Of a stretch of 6,987 nt of DNA, positions 1 to 5,828 are shown in pieces. Location of the stretch: assembly GCA_934131055.1 (NCBI GenBank), contig CAKOZB010000076.1:1-6987 (forward strand), in the 5' to 3' direction. The notes under the pieces were generated by a model. The model was not told where the DNA came from and did no database searches. It saw only the letters and a list, made by a program, of their open reading frames with translations. The number at the start of each line of letters is the position of its first letter. Within the stretch, counting starts at the first letter, position 1. This stretch comes from an uncultured Clostridia bacterium (GTDB lineage Bacteria > Bacillota > Clostridia > TANB77 > CAG-508). The translations under genes were made by a program, and so were the position numbers.

Positions 1-50
1 ATTCAGTTACCCCCATAACTTATAAAACTTAATTTCTAATTTTTCAATCG

Positions 51-842
51 TTAGAATATCCTAATAATATCATGATACGTCACCACAATCGACACCGCCA
101 TAAGTACCGCAAAACCTGCCAACTGTATTTTTATTTCTGTTTCTTGTTTTAATGGTTTTCTGCGAATTGCCTCCAATAGTATTAGCACAATTTTTCCTCC
201 ATCGAGTGGTGGAAATGGTAATAAGTTGGTTACACCAAGTGATATTGATATAGCTGCCAATATATAAATAAACTCCCTAAATCCATTTGTTTTGGCGACT
301 ACCTCAGATATTCCAACAGGACCAACTAGTTCTGCAGACGACACTTTTCCAGTGAACAATTGCTTTACACTTTCTGCAATCGAAAGCATAAATTCTTTTG
401 TATTATATGATGCAAAATACAGTCTATTTCCAAAATTATCTGCATCTAAAACTCTATTTCCTACAACCGCATTAGTAAGGTTTCCCCTAATAGTCATAGC
501 CAGTATAAAATATACTATAATTGCAAAAATAATATTTACTAACGCACCTGCTGCAACTATGGCAATTCTTCTCGGAATACTTGCCTTCGTAAATGAACCT
601 TCTTTTTCAGATTGCTCGGCTTCGCCTTCCATGTTCACGAATCCACCTAACGGAATCAATCTAAGTTCATATTTAGTCTCTTTCCCTTGCTTCTTCCATA
701 TAACAGGTCCAAATCCTATTGCAAACTCATTTACCCTAACTTTGCAGAGCTTTGCAATAAGAAAATGACCTGTTTCATGAATTCCAATTAGAAAGCCTAA
801 TAAAAATACTATCTTAATTGCACTAATTAAAAAACTTATCAA
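51..842 (-). CDS. rseP: RseP/RasP-family site-2 zinc metalloprotease, short form without a recognisable PDZ domain
   Basis: Predicted polytopic membrane protease of the S2P (M50) family, which cuts transmembrane segments of substrates such as anti-sigma factors and leftover signal peptides. An HExxH zinc motif is seen at residues 22-26 (HETGH) inside the first membrane segment. A GGFV element follows at about 66-69, a second hydrophobic stretch at about 93-117, the family GPVGI element at 174-178, and an LDGG motif at 213-216 with Asp214 as third metal ligand. The protein has 263 residues, whereas family members with one PDZ domain usually have about 340-430. Only about 55 residues lie between membrane segment 2 and GPVG, so the PDZ domain seems to be missing. 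The start is TTG at 840-842, the only sensible one: an AAGGAT ribosome site lies 6 bases upstream and an in-frame stop lies just before it. It is the last gene seen of the pyrH operon. Confidence 0.9.
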   Translation of the reverse strand: MISFLISAIKIVFLLGFLIGIHETGHFLIAKLCKVRVNEFAIGFGPVIWKKQGKETKYELRLIPLGGFVNMEGEAEQSEKEGSFTKASIPRRIAIVAAGALVNIIFAIIVYFILAMTIRGNLTNAVVGNRVLDADNFGNRLYFASYNTKEFMLSIAESVKQLFTGKVSSAELVGPVGISEVVAKTNGFREFIYILAAISISLGVTNLLPFPPLDGGKIVLILLEAIRRKPLKQETEIKIQLAGFAVLMAVSIVVTYHDIIRIF

Positions 843-897
843 ATTTTTATCCTTAAAAATTTATTTAGGTTTTTGTAAGGTTGTACCCATAAACCAA

Positions 898-1701
898 TTA
901 AAACATCAATATAAATAATAAATATGTAAATGGAGCAATAAATATTACACTATCTACTCTATCAACCATTCCCCCATGGCCTGGAATCAAGTCTGAATAA
1001 TCCTTAATTCCCGCATATCTTTTAATGGCTGATGCAGATAAATCTCCTATTTGACCAACTATGCTAAGTATAATTCCTATTAATGAAATTACTGCAACGT
1101 TTATATTAAATCCGGCAAATTTATTTATCAATACTGTATATAAAATAATGCATAGAGTCGCACCCAATGTTCCTCCTATACAGCCTTCTATTGTCTTGTT
1201 TGGGCTTATATCTGTAAAATGATGTTTTCCGATTGCCTTTCCTGTTAAATATGCAAACACGTCTGTAAGCCATGATGCTATAAACACATACCAAATTAGG
1301 AATCTTCCATTCTCCATGTTTCTAATTATAGACATAAACATTAAAAATAATACGATGTAGCATACTCCAAAGAATGTGATTGCTATATCTATTACATCTG
1401 TTTTTGTCTTTTTCGTAAGTACTAATATGAACAAGATTAAAACGGATATTGGAATGATTGATATTACAGCGTATTTTGCATAATGTTCTGGTATAACATG
1501 TATAAACATTATTGCGATTGCTGCTAAATATCCAACCCATCTTACCGGATGATGTCCTTTTTGTTCAAACGCATGGAATAGTTCGTATATACATCTTAAA
1601 GCTACTATTCCCATAAATACGTCTACCACATATGTATTTCCTAAAATAAACACTATAAGTACCAATGGTAATAATACTGCTGCTGATAAAACTCTTTTCA
1701 T
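898..1701 (-). CDS. cdsA: Phosphatidate cytidylyltransferase (CDP-diacylglycerol synthase)
   Basis: Integral membrane enzyme that makes CDP-diacylglycerol from phosphatidate and CTP, the branch point for phosphatidylglycerol and other phospholipids. The 267 residues are mostly hydrophobic, with about seven to eight predicted membrane segments. The C-terminal family signature is clear: DVFAY at 147-151, SPNKTIEG at 166-173, QIGDLSASAIKR at 217-228, then GIKDYSDLIPGHGG and DRVDS at about 231-251, containing the conserved acidic metal-binding residues. Length is normal for the family. The ATG start has a GAGAGGTC ribosome site about 8 bases upstream. A second, stronger GGAGGTC site lies about 45 bases upstream without a start codon after it. 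The gene follows uppS by 77 bases and precedes rseP by 55 bases. In many related genomes dxr lies at that second junction; here it does not. Confidence 0.96.
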   Translation of the reverse strand: MKRVLSAAVLLPLVLIVFILGNTYVVDVFMGIVALRCIYELFHAFEQKGHHPVRWVGYLAAIAIMFIHVIPEHYAKYAVISIIPISVLILFILVLTKKTKTDVIDIAITFFGVCYIVLFLMFMSIIRNMENGRFLIWYVFIASWLTDVFAYLTGKAIGKHHFTDISPNKTIEGCIGGTLGATLCIILYTVLINKFAGFNINVAVISLIGIILSIVGQIGDLSASAIKRYAGIKDYSDLIPGHGGMVDRVDSVIFIAPFTYLLFILMF

Positions 1702-1778
1702 AATTTTGACCTCTCGTTTATAAATTTATCTTAATTTTCTATTCTAAAATGACCTCCAAACGCTTCTCGGTAGTCTTC

Positions 1779-2510
1779 TTATTTGTTTCCCCCAAATCTT
1801 CTTGTTCTTTTTTGATAGATTTGTATAGAATTTAAAAATTCTTGTTCATTATATTCTGGCCAGAATTTATCTGTAAACACAAACTCTGAATATGAAATCT
1901 GCCATGGTAAGAAATTACTTATTCTCTCTTCTCCACTAGTTCTAATTAACAAATCAGGGTCTGGTTGATTAGCCGTATATAAATAGTCTGAGAATAATTT
2001 TTCATTTATATCTTCTATTTTTAATTCTCCGTCTAGTACTTTTTGAGCAATATTCTTAGTTGCATTTACTATTTCGTCTCTACCACCATAATTAAAACAA
2101 ATATTTAATACTAAACCTGTATTATTCTTAGTTTTTTCTTCTATTTTATGTATTTGGTCTTTTAGGTCATTTGGTAATTCTGCAATCCTGCCAAGTACAT
2201 TTATTTTAATATTTTCATCACTCCAATTGAAGAAATCTAACAAATAGAATTTTAAAAGTTTCATTATAGCTCCAACTTCTTCTTGTGACCTCTTCCAATT
2301 TTCTGTTGAAAATGCATAAACTGTTAAATATTTTATTCCTATTTTATTTGCAAATTTTGCAATTCTTTTTAAATTTTCTGCTCCCTCTTTGTGACCTTGT
2401 GGAGTACTTAAATTATTTTTCTTTGCCCATCTTCTGTTTCCATCCATGATTATGGCAACATGCTCTGGCAAAGCTTGCATATTAACTATTTCTTCTATAT
2501 TTTGTTCCAT
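1779..2510 (-). CDS. uppS: Isoprenyl transferase (undecaprenyl diphosphate synthase)
   Basis: Cytosolic cis-prenyltransferase that adds isopentenyl diphosphate units to farnesyl diphosphate, giving the C55 carrier used for peptidoglycan and wall polymers. All family motifs are visible in the 243 residues: MDGNRRWA at 22-29 with catalytic Asp23, TVYAFSTENWKR at 63-74, CFNYGGRDEI at 138-147, and the C-terminal block DPDLLIRTSGEERISNFLPW starting at residue 184, which holds the diphosphate-binding arginines. Length matches the family (about 240-250). The ATG start has an AAAGGAAA ribosome site about 6 bases upstream. An imperfect 12-bp stem-loop lies between frr and this gene, ending 8 bases before that ribosome site. 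Co-transcription with frr and pyrH is inferred from gene order and the absence of a T-tract after the hairpin. Confidence 0.97.
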   Translation of the reverse strand: MEQNIEEIVNMQALPEHVAIIMDGNRRWAKKNNLSTPQGHKEGAENLKRIAKFANKIGIKYLTVYAFSTENWKRSQEEVGAIMKLLKFYLLDFFNWSDENIKINVLGRIAELPNDLKDQIHKIEEKTKNNTGLVLNICFNYGGRDEIVNATKNIAQKVLDGELKIEDINEKLFSDYLYTANQPDPDLLIRTSGEERISNFLPWQISYSEFVFTDKFWPEYNEQEFLNSIQIYQKRTRRFGGNK

Positions 2511-2530
2511 AAATATTTCCTTTCAGCCGT

Positions 2531-2567
2531 AATAAGCCATTGAGATTTTCGCCCCAATGGCCTTATT
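2531..2567 (-). other. Stem-loop in the frr-uppS junction
   Basis: Plus-strand bases 2531-2542 (AATAAGCCATTG) pair with 2555-2567 (CAATGGCCTTATT) with one bulged base, around a loop of 12. In the minus (transcript) direction no T-run follows, so it does not look like a terminator. It ends 8 bases before the uppS ribosome site and might influence mRNA processing, stability or uppS translation. Confidence 0.55.
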
Positions 2568-2570
2568 GTT

Positions 2571-3119
2571 TTATACAGTCATTATTTCTTTTTCTTTTTT
2601 CTCTAATATTTGGTCAATTTCAGCAATGTTTGCATCTGTCATTTTTTGAATTTTAGCTTCTGCAGCTGATAATTCATCTTCTGTCATTTCACCATTTTTT
2701 TGTGCAGTTTTTGCTGTATCTATTCCATCTCTTCTAATTGATCTAACAGCAACTTTTGCTTCTTCTGCAGTCTTTCTTATATCTTTTACTAAGCTCTTTC
2801 TTCTTTCCTCTGTAAGCTCTGGGAATGTAAGTCTAATTACCTTTCCATCATTCATTGGATTGATTCCTAATTCTGCTAAGTTTATAGCTTTTTCAATTTC
2901 TTTAAGCATGCTCATATCCCATGGTTGAATAACTATCATTCTTGGTTCTGGTACAGATACACCAGCCATTTGATTGATTGGAGTTGGAACTCCATAATAA
3001 TCAACTGTTACTTTATTTAAAATGTTTGGGTTAGCACGTCCAGCTCTAACCTCAGCTAAATTTTCTTCAAATACGCTAATTGTTTTCTTCATTTTTTCTT
3101 CAATAATATTAAAATCCAT
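2571..3119 (-). CDS. frr: Ribosome recycling factor
   Basis: Works with EF-G to split post-termination 70S ribosomes so that subunits can be reused. The 182-residue protein (family about 185) shows the expected blocks: RAGRANP at 25-31, YYGVPTPINQMA at 41-52, VPEPR and IQPWD at about 56-68, ELGINPMNDGKVIRLTFP at 83-100, ELTEERR at 101-107, and VRSIRRD at 125-131, which contains the arginine cluster important for ribosome binding. The long helical ends and the domain II beta region are both intact. Only 5 bases separate it from the pyrH stop, and its AAGGAG ribosome site lies within the last codons of pyrH, so the two are probably translationally coupled. Confidence 0.98.
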   Translation of the reverse strand: MDFNIIEEKMKKTISVFEENLAEVRAGRANPNILNKVTVDYYGVPTPINQMAGVSVPEPRMIVIQPWDMSMLKEIEKAINLAELGINPMNDGKVIRLTFPELTEERRKSLVKDIRKTAEEAKVAVRSIRRDGIDTAKTAQKNGEMTEDELSAAEAKIQKMTDANIAEIDQILEKKEKEIMTV

Positions 3120-3124
3120 AATCT

Positions 3125-3838
3125 TTATTCTCCTTCAACTAAAGTTCCTATTTTTTCGCCCATAACAGCCTTTAATATGTTTTCTGGTTCATTTATGCCA
3201 AATACTAATAACGGAATGTTGTTATCTCTGCATAAAGATGTAGCAGTAGAATCCATTACTTTTAAATCTTTATTTAAAATGTCTAAATATGTTATCTTAT
3301 CATATTTAATGGCATTTTGGTCAACCTTTGGATCTGCTGAATATACGCCATCTATTGTCTTTGCAACAAGTATTACATCTGCCTCAATCTCGGCTGCTCT
3401 TAAAGCTGCTGTTGTATCTGTTGTGAAGTATGGGTTACCAGTTCCACATGAAAATATTACAATTCTGCCTCTTTCCAAATGTTTAAGAGCCTTTCTCTTT
3501 ATATATGGCTCTGCAATTTGTCTCATTTCAATTGCAGTTTGTACTCTTGTGTACATTCCTCTTGCCTCTAACGCATCTTGCAATGCTAAACCATTCATAA
3601 CAGTTGCAAGCATTCCCATGTAGTCAGATGTAGTTCTTTCCATTTCTTTTCCATTTCTACCTCTCCAGAAATTTCCTCCACCAACTACTATGGCAATTTC
3701 AACGCCTAATTGTTTAACTTTTTTTATTTCATCACAAATTTCTCCTATTACATTAGGATCAATTCCTTTTTTGCTGTCTCCAGCAAGTGCTTCACCACTT
3801 AATTTTAACAAAATTCTTTTATATTTTGCTTCGGACAT
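3125..3838 (-). CDS. pyrH: UMP kinase (uridylate kinase)
   Basis: Cytosolic amino-acid-kinase-fold enzyme that phosphorylates UMP to UDP with ATP, a pyrimidine nucleotide step upstream of UDP-sugars for the cell wall. The 237 residues have the normal bacterial length. Motifs seen are KLSGEAL at 12-18, [11 protein letters not shown] at 51-61, [11 protein letters not shown] at 72-82, RVQTAIEM at 98-105, the long [20 protein letters not shown] block starting at residue 130, and DGVYSADPK at 163-171 for nucleotide binding. The ATG start has an AGGAGA ribosome site 6 bases upstream. It is the first gene of its operon here; rpsB and tsf, which often precede it, are absent, and a divergent sortase gene lies upstream. 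A putative extended -10 promoter with phased A-tracts sits at 3872-3937. Confidence 0.98.
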   Translation of the reverse strand: MSEAKYKRILLKLSGEALAGDSKKGIDPNVIGEICDEIKKVKQLGVEIAIVVGGGNFWRGRNGKEMERTTSDYMGMLATVMNGLALQDALEARGMYTRVQTAIEMRQIAEPYIKRKALKHLERGRIVIFSCGTGNPYFTTDTTAALRAAEIEADVILVAKTIDGVYSADPKVDQNAIKYDKITYLDILNKDLKVMDSTATSLCRDNNIPLLVFGINEPENILKAVMGEKIGTLVEGE

Positions 3839-3871
3839 ATCAATTCTCCTTCACTTAAATTTATCGTCCCT

Positions 3872-3880
3872 ATTCTATCA
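3872..3880 (-). promoter_or_regulatory. Putative extended -10 promoter of the pyrH operon
   Basis: Read on the minus strand, the bases are TGATAGAAT, which fits TG-N-TATAAT with one mismatch in the hexamer. No good -35 hexamer lies 16-18 bases upstream, as is common for extended -10 promoters. The expected start of transcription would be near 3865, about 27 bases before the pyrH start codon and just upstream of its ribosome site. Phased A-tracts at 3903-3937 lie where an UP element would be expected. Confidence 0.5.
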
Positions 3881-3902
3881 TATATTGTCCATAAATTGTA
3901 TC

Positions 3903-3937
3903 TTTTTTTCAAATTTTTTAATTTTTTTTACTTTTTT
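3903..3937. promoter_or_regulatory. Phased A-tract array (likely bent DNA / UP-element-like)
   Basis: The plus strand has four T-runs of 7, 6, 8 and 6 bases at 3903-3909, 3914-3919, 3922-3929 and 3932-3937. Their centres are about 9-10.5 bases apart, close to one helical turn, a pattern known to cause intrinsic curvature. The array would lie about 38-72 bases upstream of the inferred pyrH transcription start, overlapping the zone where RNA polymerase alpha-CTD contacts AT-rich UP elements. The function is inferred; the surrounding intergenic DNA is itself very AT-rich. Confidence 0.45.
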
Positions 3938-4058
3938 GTTTAAAATAATATTAATTATGTAAAATGATGTTGGAAAAGAATTAAATTTTGACAAGAAAAA
4001 TGAATTTACAAGGCAATGGCACATACTTTGTATATATGTAACCGCGTTGTAAATGAAA

Positions 4059-4074
4059 TTTGACACAAGTCAAA
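4059..4074. repeat. Palindrome TTTGAC-ACAA-GTCAAA upstream of the sortase gene
   Basis: Perfect 6-base inverted repeats are separated by 4 bases, about 50 bases before the sortase ATG. The left arm overlaps a possible TTGACA -35 box at 4060-4065. The size and position would suit an operator for a dimeric repressor, but a palindrome this short can arise by chance in AT-rich DNA. Confidence 0.35.
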
Positions 4075-4088
4075 ATTGTAATTATTTT
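4060..4088 (+). promoter_or_regulatory. Possible sigma-A-type promoter of the sortase gene
   Basis: TTGACA at 4060-4065 matches the -35 consensus and is followed after 17 bases by TATTTT at 4083-4088, a weak -10 (4 of 6). Transcription would start near 4095, just ahead of the GAAAGG ribosome site. A second TTGACA at 3988-3993 has no -10 at the right distance. Confidence 0.35.
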
Positions 4089-4124
4089 TCGACCTACATT
4101 CACAGAAAGGAACCATACTTAATA

Positions 4125-4730
4125 ATGAAAAAATTGGCAATTTTAAAGATTATTCTATTTATTTCAATAATGGGTTTAATAATATTTTCATTATTATTTG
4201 TATTATATATTTATGATATTACACAAAAAAATAAAACCTCTGAAAATTTAGCATCATCTTTTTCTGTCTCTTATCTGTATTCTAAAAATCCTTCTTACAC
4301 AGCTATTTTACAAAATTCTAATGATTTTTCTAAAGAAAAGAAAAATTTTGTAATCGGAATATTAAAAATAGATAAAATTAAGCTAGATTATCCTATACTT
4401 TCTGACGTTTCTGAAGATTTATTAAAAATAGCACCTTGCAGATTTGCAGGACCGTTACCCAATAGTGTTGGTAACCTTTGCATTGCTGGGCATAATTATT
4501 TAGATAATACATTTTTTGCAAGAATTAGTAGTCTAAAAATTGGTGACGAGTTTACCGTTTATGGATTAGATGGCAAAGCTTTAGATTATAAAATTTTTAA
4601 TAAAAAAGAAGTTGAAAGTACAGATTTATCTTGCACATCACAAGAAACAGGTGGAAAGAAAATAGTTACTCTAATGACTTGCAATAGCATAAAACAGACT
4701 AGAATAATTATTCAGGGAGAAAGCATATAA
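4125..4730 (+). CDS. Sortase family transpeptidase
   Basis: Membrane-anchored cysteine transpeptidase that cleaves LPXTG-type signals and joins the protein to a cell-wall precursor. Residues 8-31 form an N-terminal membrane anchor, followed by a linker to about 72 and a sortase beta-barrel. The catalytic triad is visible: His123 in IAGHNY, Cys186 in TLMTC, and Arg193 in KQTRIII. The 201 residues are typical of small class A or D-like sortases; class cannot be fixed by eye. The start is the ATG at 4125, because it gives a normal MKK plus hydrophobic anchor and has a GAAAGG ribosome site upstream, although that site is 13-14 bases away. An in-frame ATG at 4053 would add 24 unlike residues and has no ribosome site. 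It is the only protein gene on the plus strand here and ends at a shared hairpin terminator. A likely substrate is the LPKTG protein at 5424-5780. Confidence 0.93.
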   Translation: MKKLAILKIILFISIMGLIIFSLLFVLYIYDITQKNKTSENLASSFSVSYLYSKNPSYTAILQNSNDFSKEKKNFVIGILKIDKIKLDYPILSDVSEDLLKIAPCRFAGPLPNSVGNLCIAGHNYLDNTFFARISSLKIGDEFTVYGLDGKALDYKIFNKKEVESTDLSCTSQETGGKKIVTLMTCNSIKQTRIIIQGESI

Positions 4731-4767
4731 ATCTTACTTTTATAAAAAACTTTTTAATATTCATAGC

Positions 4768-4804
4768 ACGAAAATGGCACCTAAGTGCTAGGTGCCATTT
4801 TCGT
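4768..4804. terminator. Bidirectional hairpin terminator between convergent genes
   Basis: A perfect 16-bp inverted repeat (4768-4783 and 4789-4804) with a 5-base loop. The GC-rich inner part is GGCACCTA / TAGGTGCC, and the outer part gives AAAA on one side and TTTT on the other, so a short U-run follows the GC core in either direction. It lies 37 bases after the sortase stop and 8 bases after the stop of the convergent alpha-CTD-like gene, so it can end both transcripts. Confidence 0.85.
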
Positions 4805-4812
4805 CCCGCTTA

Positions 4813-5244
4813 TCAGATATCAAAAGTTGCCGTTTTCCGATTGTCTTCGATGTGCTTGGTTAACTGATTAAGAATCACCGGAGGAGCAAATAGTGCCTTT
4901 GCTGGAATTTCCATAATCATCCCGTAATGTTCCATAACAATATAAATAATTGCTATAATAACCGGACCCACCCCAGGCCATTTAAATAGTTCCTGAACAG
5001 TAAGATTTTTTAAAGCATAGATATTTGTATACCCATGATTTTTTATTGCATTCAGCGCAAGGCTCTTAGAATGTATGTTGCTTATATGAAAGCCTTCAAA
5101 TGCCTTATCTACCGAAAGACATTTATCAATTCCATTAAGCTCCTTCAGCCTTTCATTTTCCTCTCTCAGCAACCTGTTGATTTGCTTTAATTCCTCCATC
5201 TCTCTTTCCATGTTTGCCATAATCTCATCAAACCGGTCATTCAT
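4813..5244 (-). CDS. Coiled-coil protein with RNA polymerase alpha-CTD-like helix-hairpin-helix domain
   Basis: I do not recognise a named gene. The 143 residues fall into an acidic, heptad-like helical region at about 5-37 (rich in Glu, Leu, Asn and Arg; probable coiled coil and oligomerisation) and a region at about 60-111 that lines up with the C-terminal domain of RNA polymerase alpha. Seen matches are NAIKNHGYTNIYALKNLT, then an ELFKWPGVG hairpin that parallels ELLKTPNLG in E. coli alpha. Asn65 would correspond to alpha Asn268. Positions equivalent to alpha Arg265, Lys298 and Ser299 appear to be Leu62, Val95 and Ile96, so the DNA-contact surface is not kept. A short tail follows to residue 143. 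The ATG start has AAGGAGA 6 bases upstream. The gene is monocistronic, with its own strong promoter and terminator, and is richer in GC than its neighbours. It could be a regulator, a decoy, or a protein-binding module. Confidence 0.85.
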   Translation of the reverse strand: MNDRFDEIMANMEREMEELKQINRLLREENERLKELNGIDKCLSVDKAFEGFHISNIHSKSLALNAIKNHGYTNIYALKNLTVQELFKWPGVGPVIIAIIYIVMEHYGMIMEIPAKALFAPPVILNQLTKHIEDNRKTATFDI

Positions 5245-5304
5245 AAAAATTCTCCTTTTCGCGGTTTTTTTAAATTTAATGGAATATTAACCATCATAAT
5301 TTGT

Positions 5305-5333
5305 ATTATACCATATTTTATGTAAATTTGCAA
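5305..5333 (-). promoter_or_regulatory. Strong sigma-A-type promoter of the alpha-CTD-like gene
   Basis: On the minus strand TTGCAA (5328-5333) is followed after exactly 17 bases by TATAAT (5305-5310), preceded by TGG to give an extended -10. Transcription would start near 5298, leaving a leader of about 54 bases before the start codon at 5244. Confidence 0.8.
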
Positions 5334-5368
5334 TTTTAACAACTTATTATTTGTAAATAACTTTACTC

Positions 5369-5407
5369 AAAAAAAGAATATATAATCATTTCTGACATAT
5401 ATTCTTT
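5369..5407 (-). terminator. Intrinsic terminator of the LPKTG protein gene
   Basis: Eleven complementary bases (5373-5383 with 5397-5407) enclose a smaller TCA/TGA stem with a GAAA tetraloop on the minus strand. The hairpin is followed in the minus direction by a run of seven T (plus-strand A-run 5369-5375). It starts 17 bases after the stop codon. The stem is AT-rich and therefore weaker than the hairpin at 4768. Confidence 0.75.
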
Positions 5408-5423
5408 CATTTTCTTTATTTTA

Positions 5424-5780
5424 TTACATATTGTAATCTCTTATTTTCTTATAAGCATATATAGCTGATATAGCACATACTGTTACAAGTATCGCTACAA
5501 CATAACCATCCGTTACACCTGTCTTTGGTAATGTTTCTGTATTATTTGTTCTATATGATGTAGATGTATTAGTCGTATTTTGTATAACATTTGGAATATC
5601 AGTTACTGTATCGTTTTGTGTATTAGTTTTATTTCCACCAACTATAACCGTATCATTTTGTGTATTAGTTGAACCTCCACCAATTATAATTTGTGTATTA
5701 TCAGCTAAAACAACTGTTGATAAAGCGAATAATAATGAGATTATTATAACAATTTCCATAATTACTTTAGAATTTTTCAT
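5424..5780 (-). CDS. Small LPXTG-type cell-wall-anchored surface protein
   Basis: Predicted secreted and sortase-anchored protein of 118 residues. An N-terminal signal peptide with a hydrophobic core at about 8-24 ends at VLA, with probable cleavage after residue 26. LPKTG at 84-88 is followed by a hydrophobic stretch at about 93-110 and a tail with Lys111, Lys112 and Arg114: the full sorting signal. After both cuts only about 61 residues remain, rich in Asn, Thr and Gly, with no folded domain visible. They include two 14-residue repeats at 32-45 and 46-59 that share TNTQNDTV. The ATG at 5780 is chosen over the TTG codon just upstream because its AAGGAGA site is 8 bases away. It has its own promoter and terminator, and lies 118 bases after rpsR. 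The sortase at 4125-4730 is a natural candidate for anchoring it. Its role is unknown; a linker, stalk or short surface peptide is possible. Confidence 0.88.
   Translation of the reverse strand: MKNSKVIMEIVIIISLLFALSTVVLADNTQIIIGGGSTNTQNDTVIVGGNKTNTQNDTVTDIPNVIQNTTNTSTSYRTNNTETLPKTGVTDGYVVAILVTVCAISAIYAYKKIRDYNM
5605..5700. repeat. Tandem 42-base repeat inside the LPKTG protein gene
   Basis: Two adjacent 42-base units (5605-5646 and 5647-5688) are followed by a partial third at 5689-5700 (ATTTGTGTATTA). The units differ at a handful of positions, mainly in the middle. Forty-two is a multiple of three, so copy changes keep the reading frame. They encode the repeated 14-residue units of the surface protein. 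Confidence 0.8.
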
Positions 5781-5828
5781 CAAATTTTTCTCCTTTTCAT
5801 TATCTTAATATTATTATCTACATTTTTA

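Noticed and set aside
1..16. Possible start of the next minus-strand gene (ATG at 14-16)
   Set aside because: Only five codons are visible and no clear ribosome site precedes it, so it cannot be supported or identified.
292..768. Plus-strand 158-codon reading frame opposite rseP
   Set aside because: It is an antisense shadow of the strongly supported rseP gene with no recognisable motifs.
855..884. Nine-codon mini reading frame (starting ATGGGTACA on the minus strand) between cdsA and rseP
   Set aside because: No ribosome site and too short to support; no similarity to dxr recognised.
3177..3623. Plus-strand 148-codon reading frame opposite pyrH
   Set aside because: It is an antisense shadow of pyrH, whose motifs are unmistakable.
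3878..4066. 62-codon minus-strand reading frame in the pyrH-sortase intergenic region
   Set aside because: Low-complexity Lys/Ile/Asn/Phe translation of AT-rich DNA, no ribosome site, and it overlaps promoter signals of both flanking genes.
4053..4124. Upstream in-frame ATG that would extend the sortase by 24 residues
   Set aside because: No ribosome site precedes it, the added residues do not resemble a sortase N-terminus, and it overlaps the palindrome and promoter candidate.
4768..4804. Strong inverted repeat considered as the end of a mobile element around the alpha-CTD-like gene
   Set aside because: No matching copy flanks the other side of that gene and no target duplication is seen; its place between two convergent stop codons fits a shared terminator.
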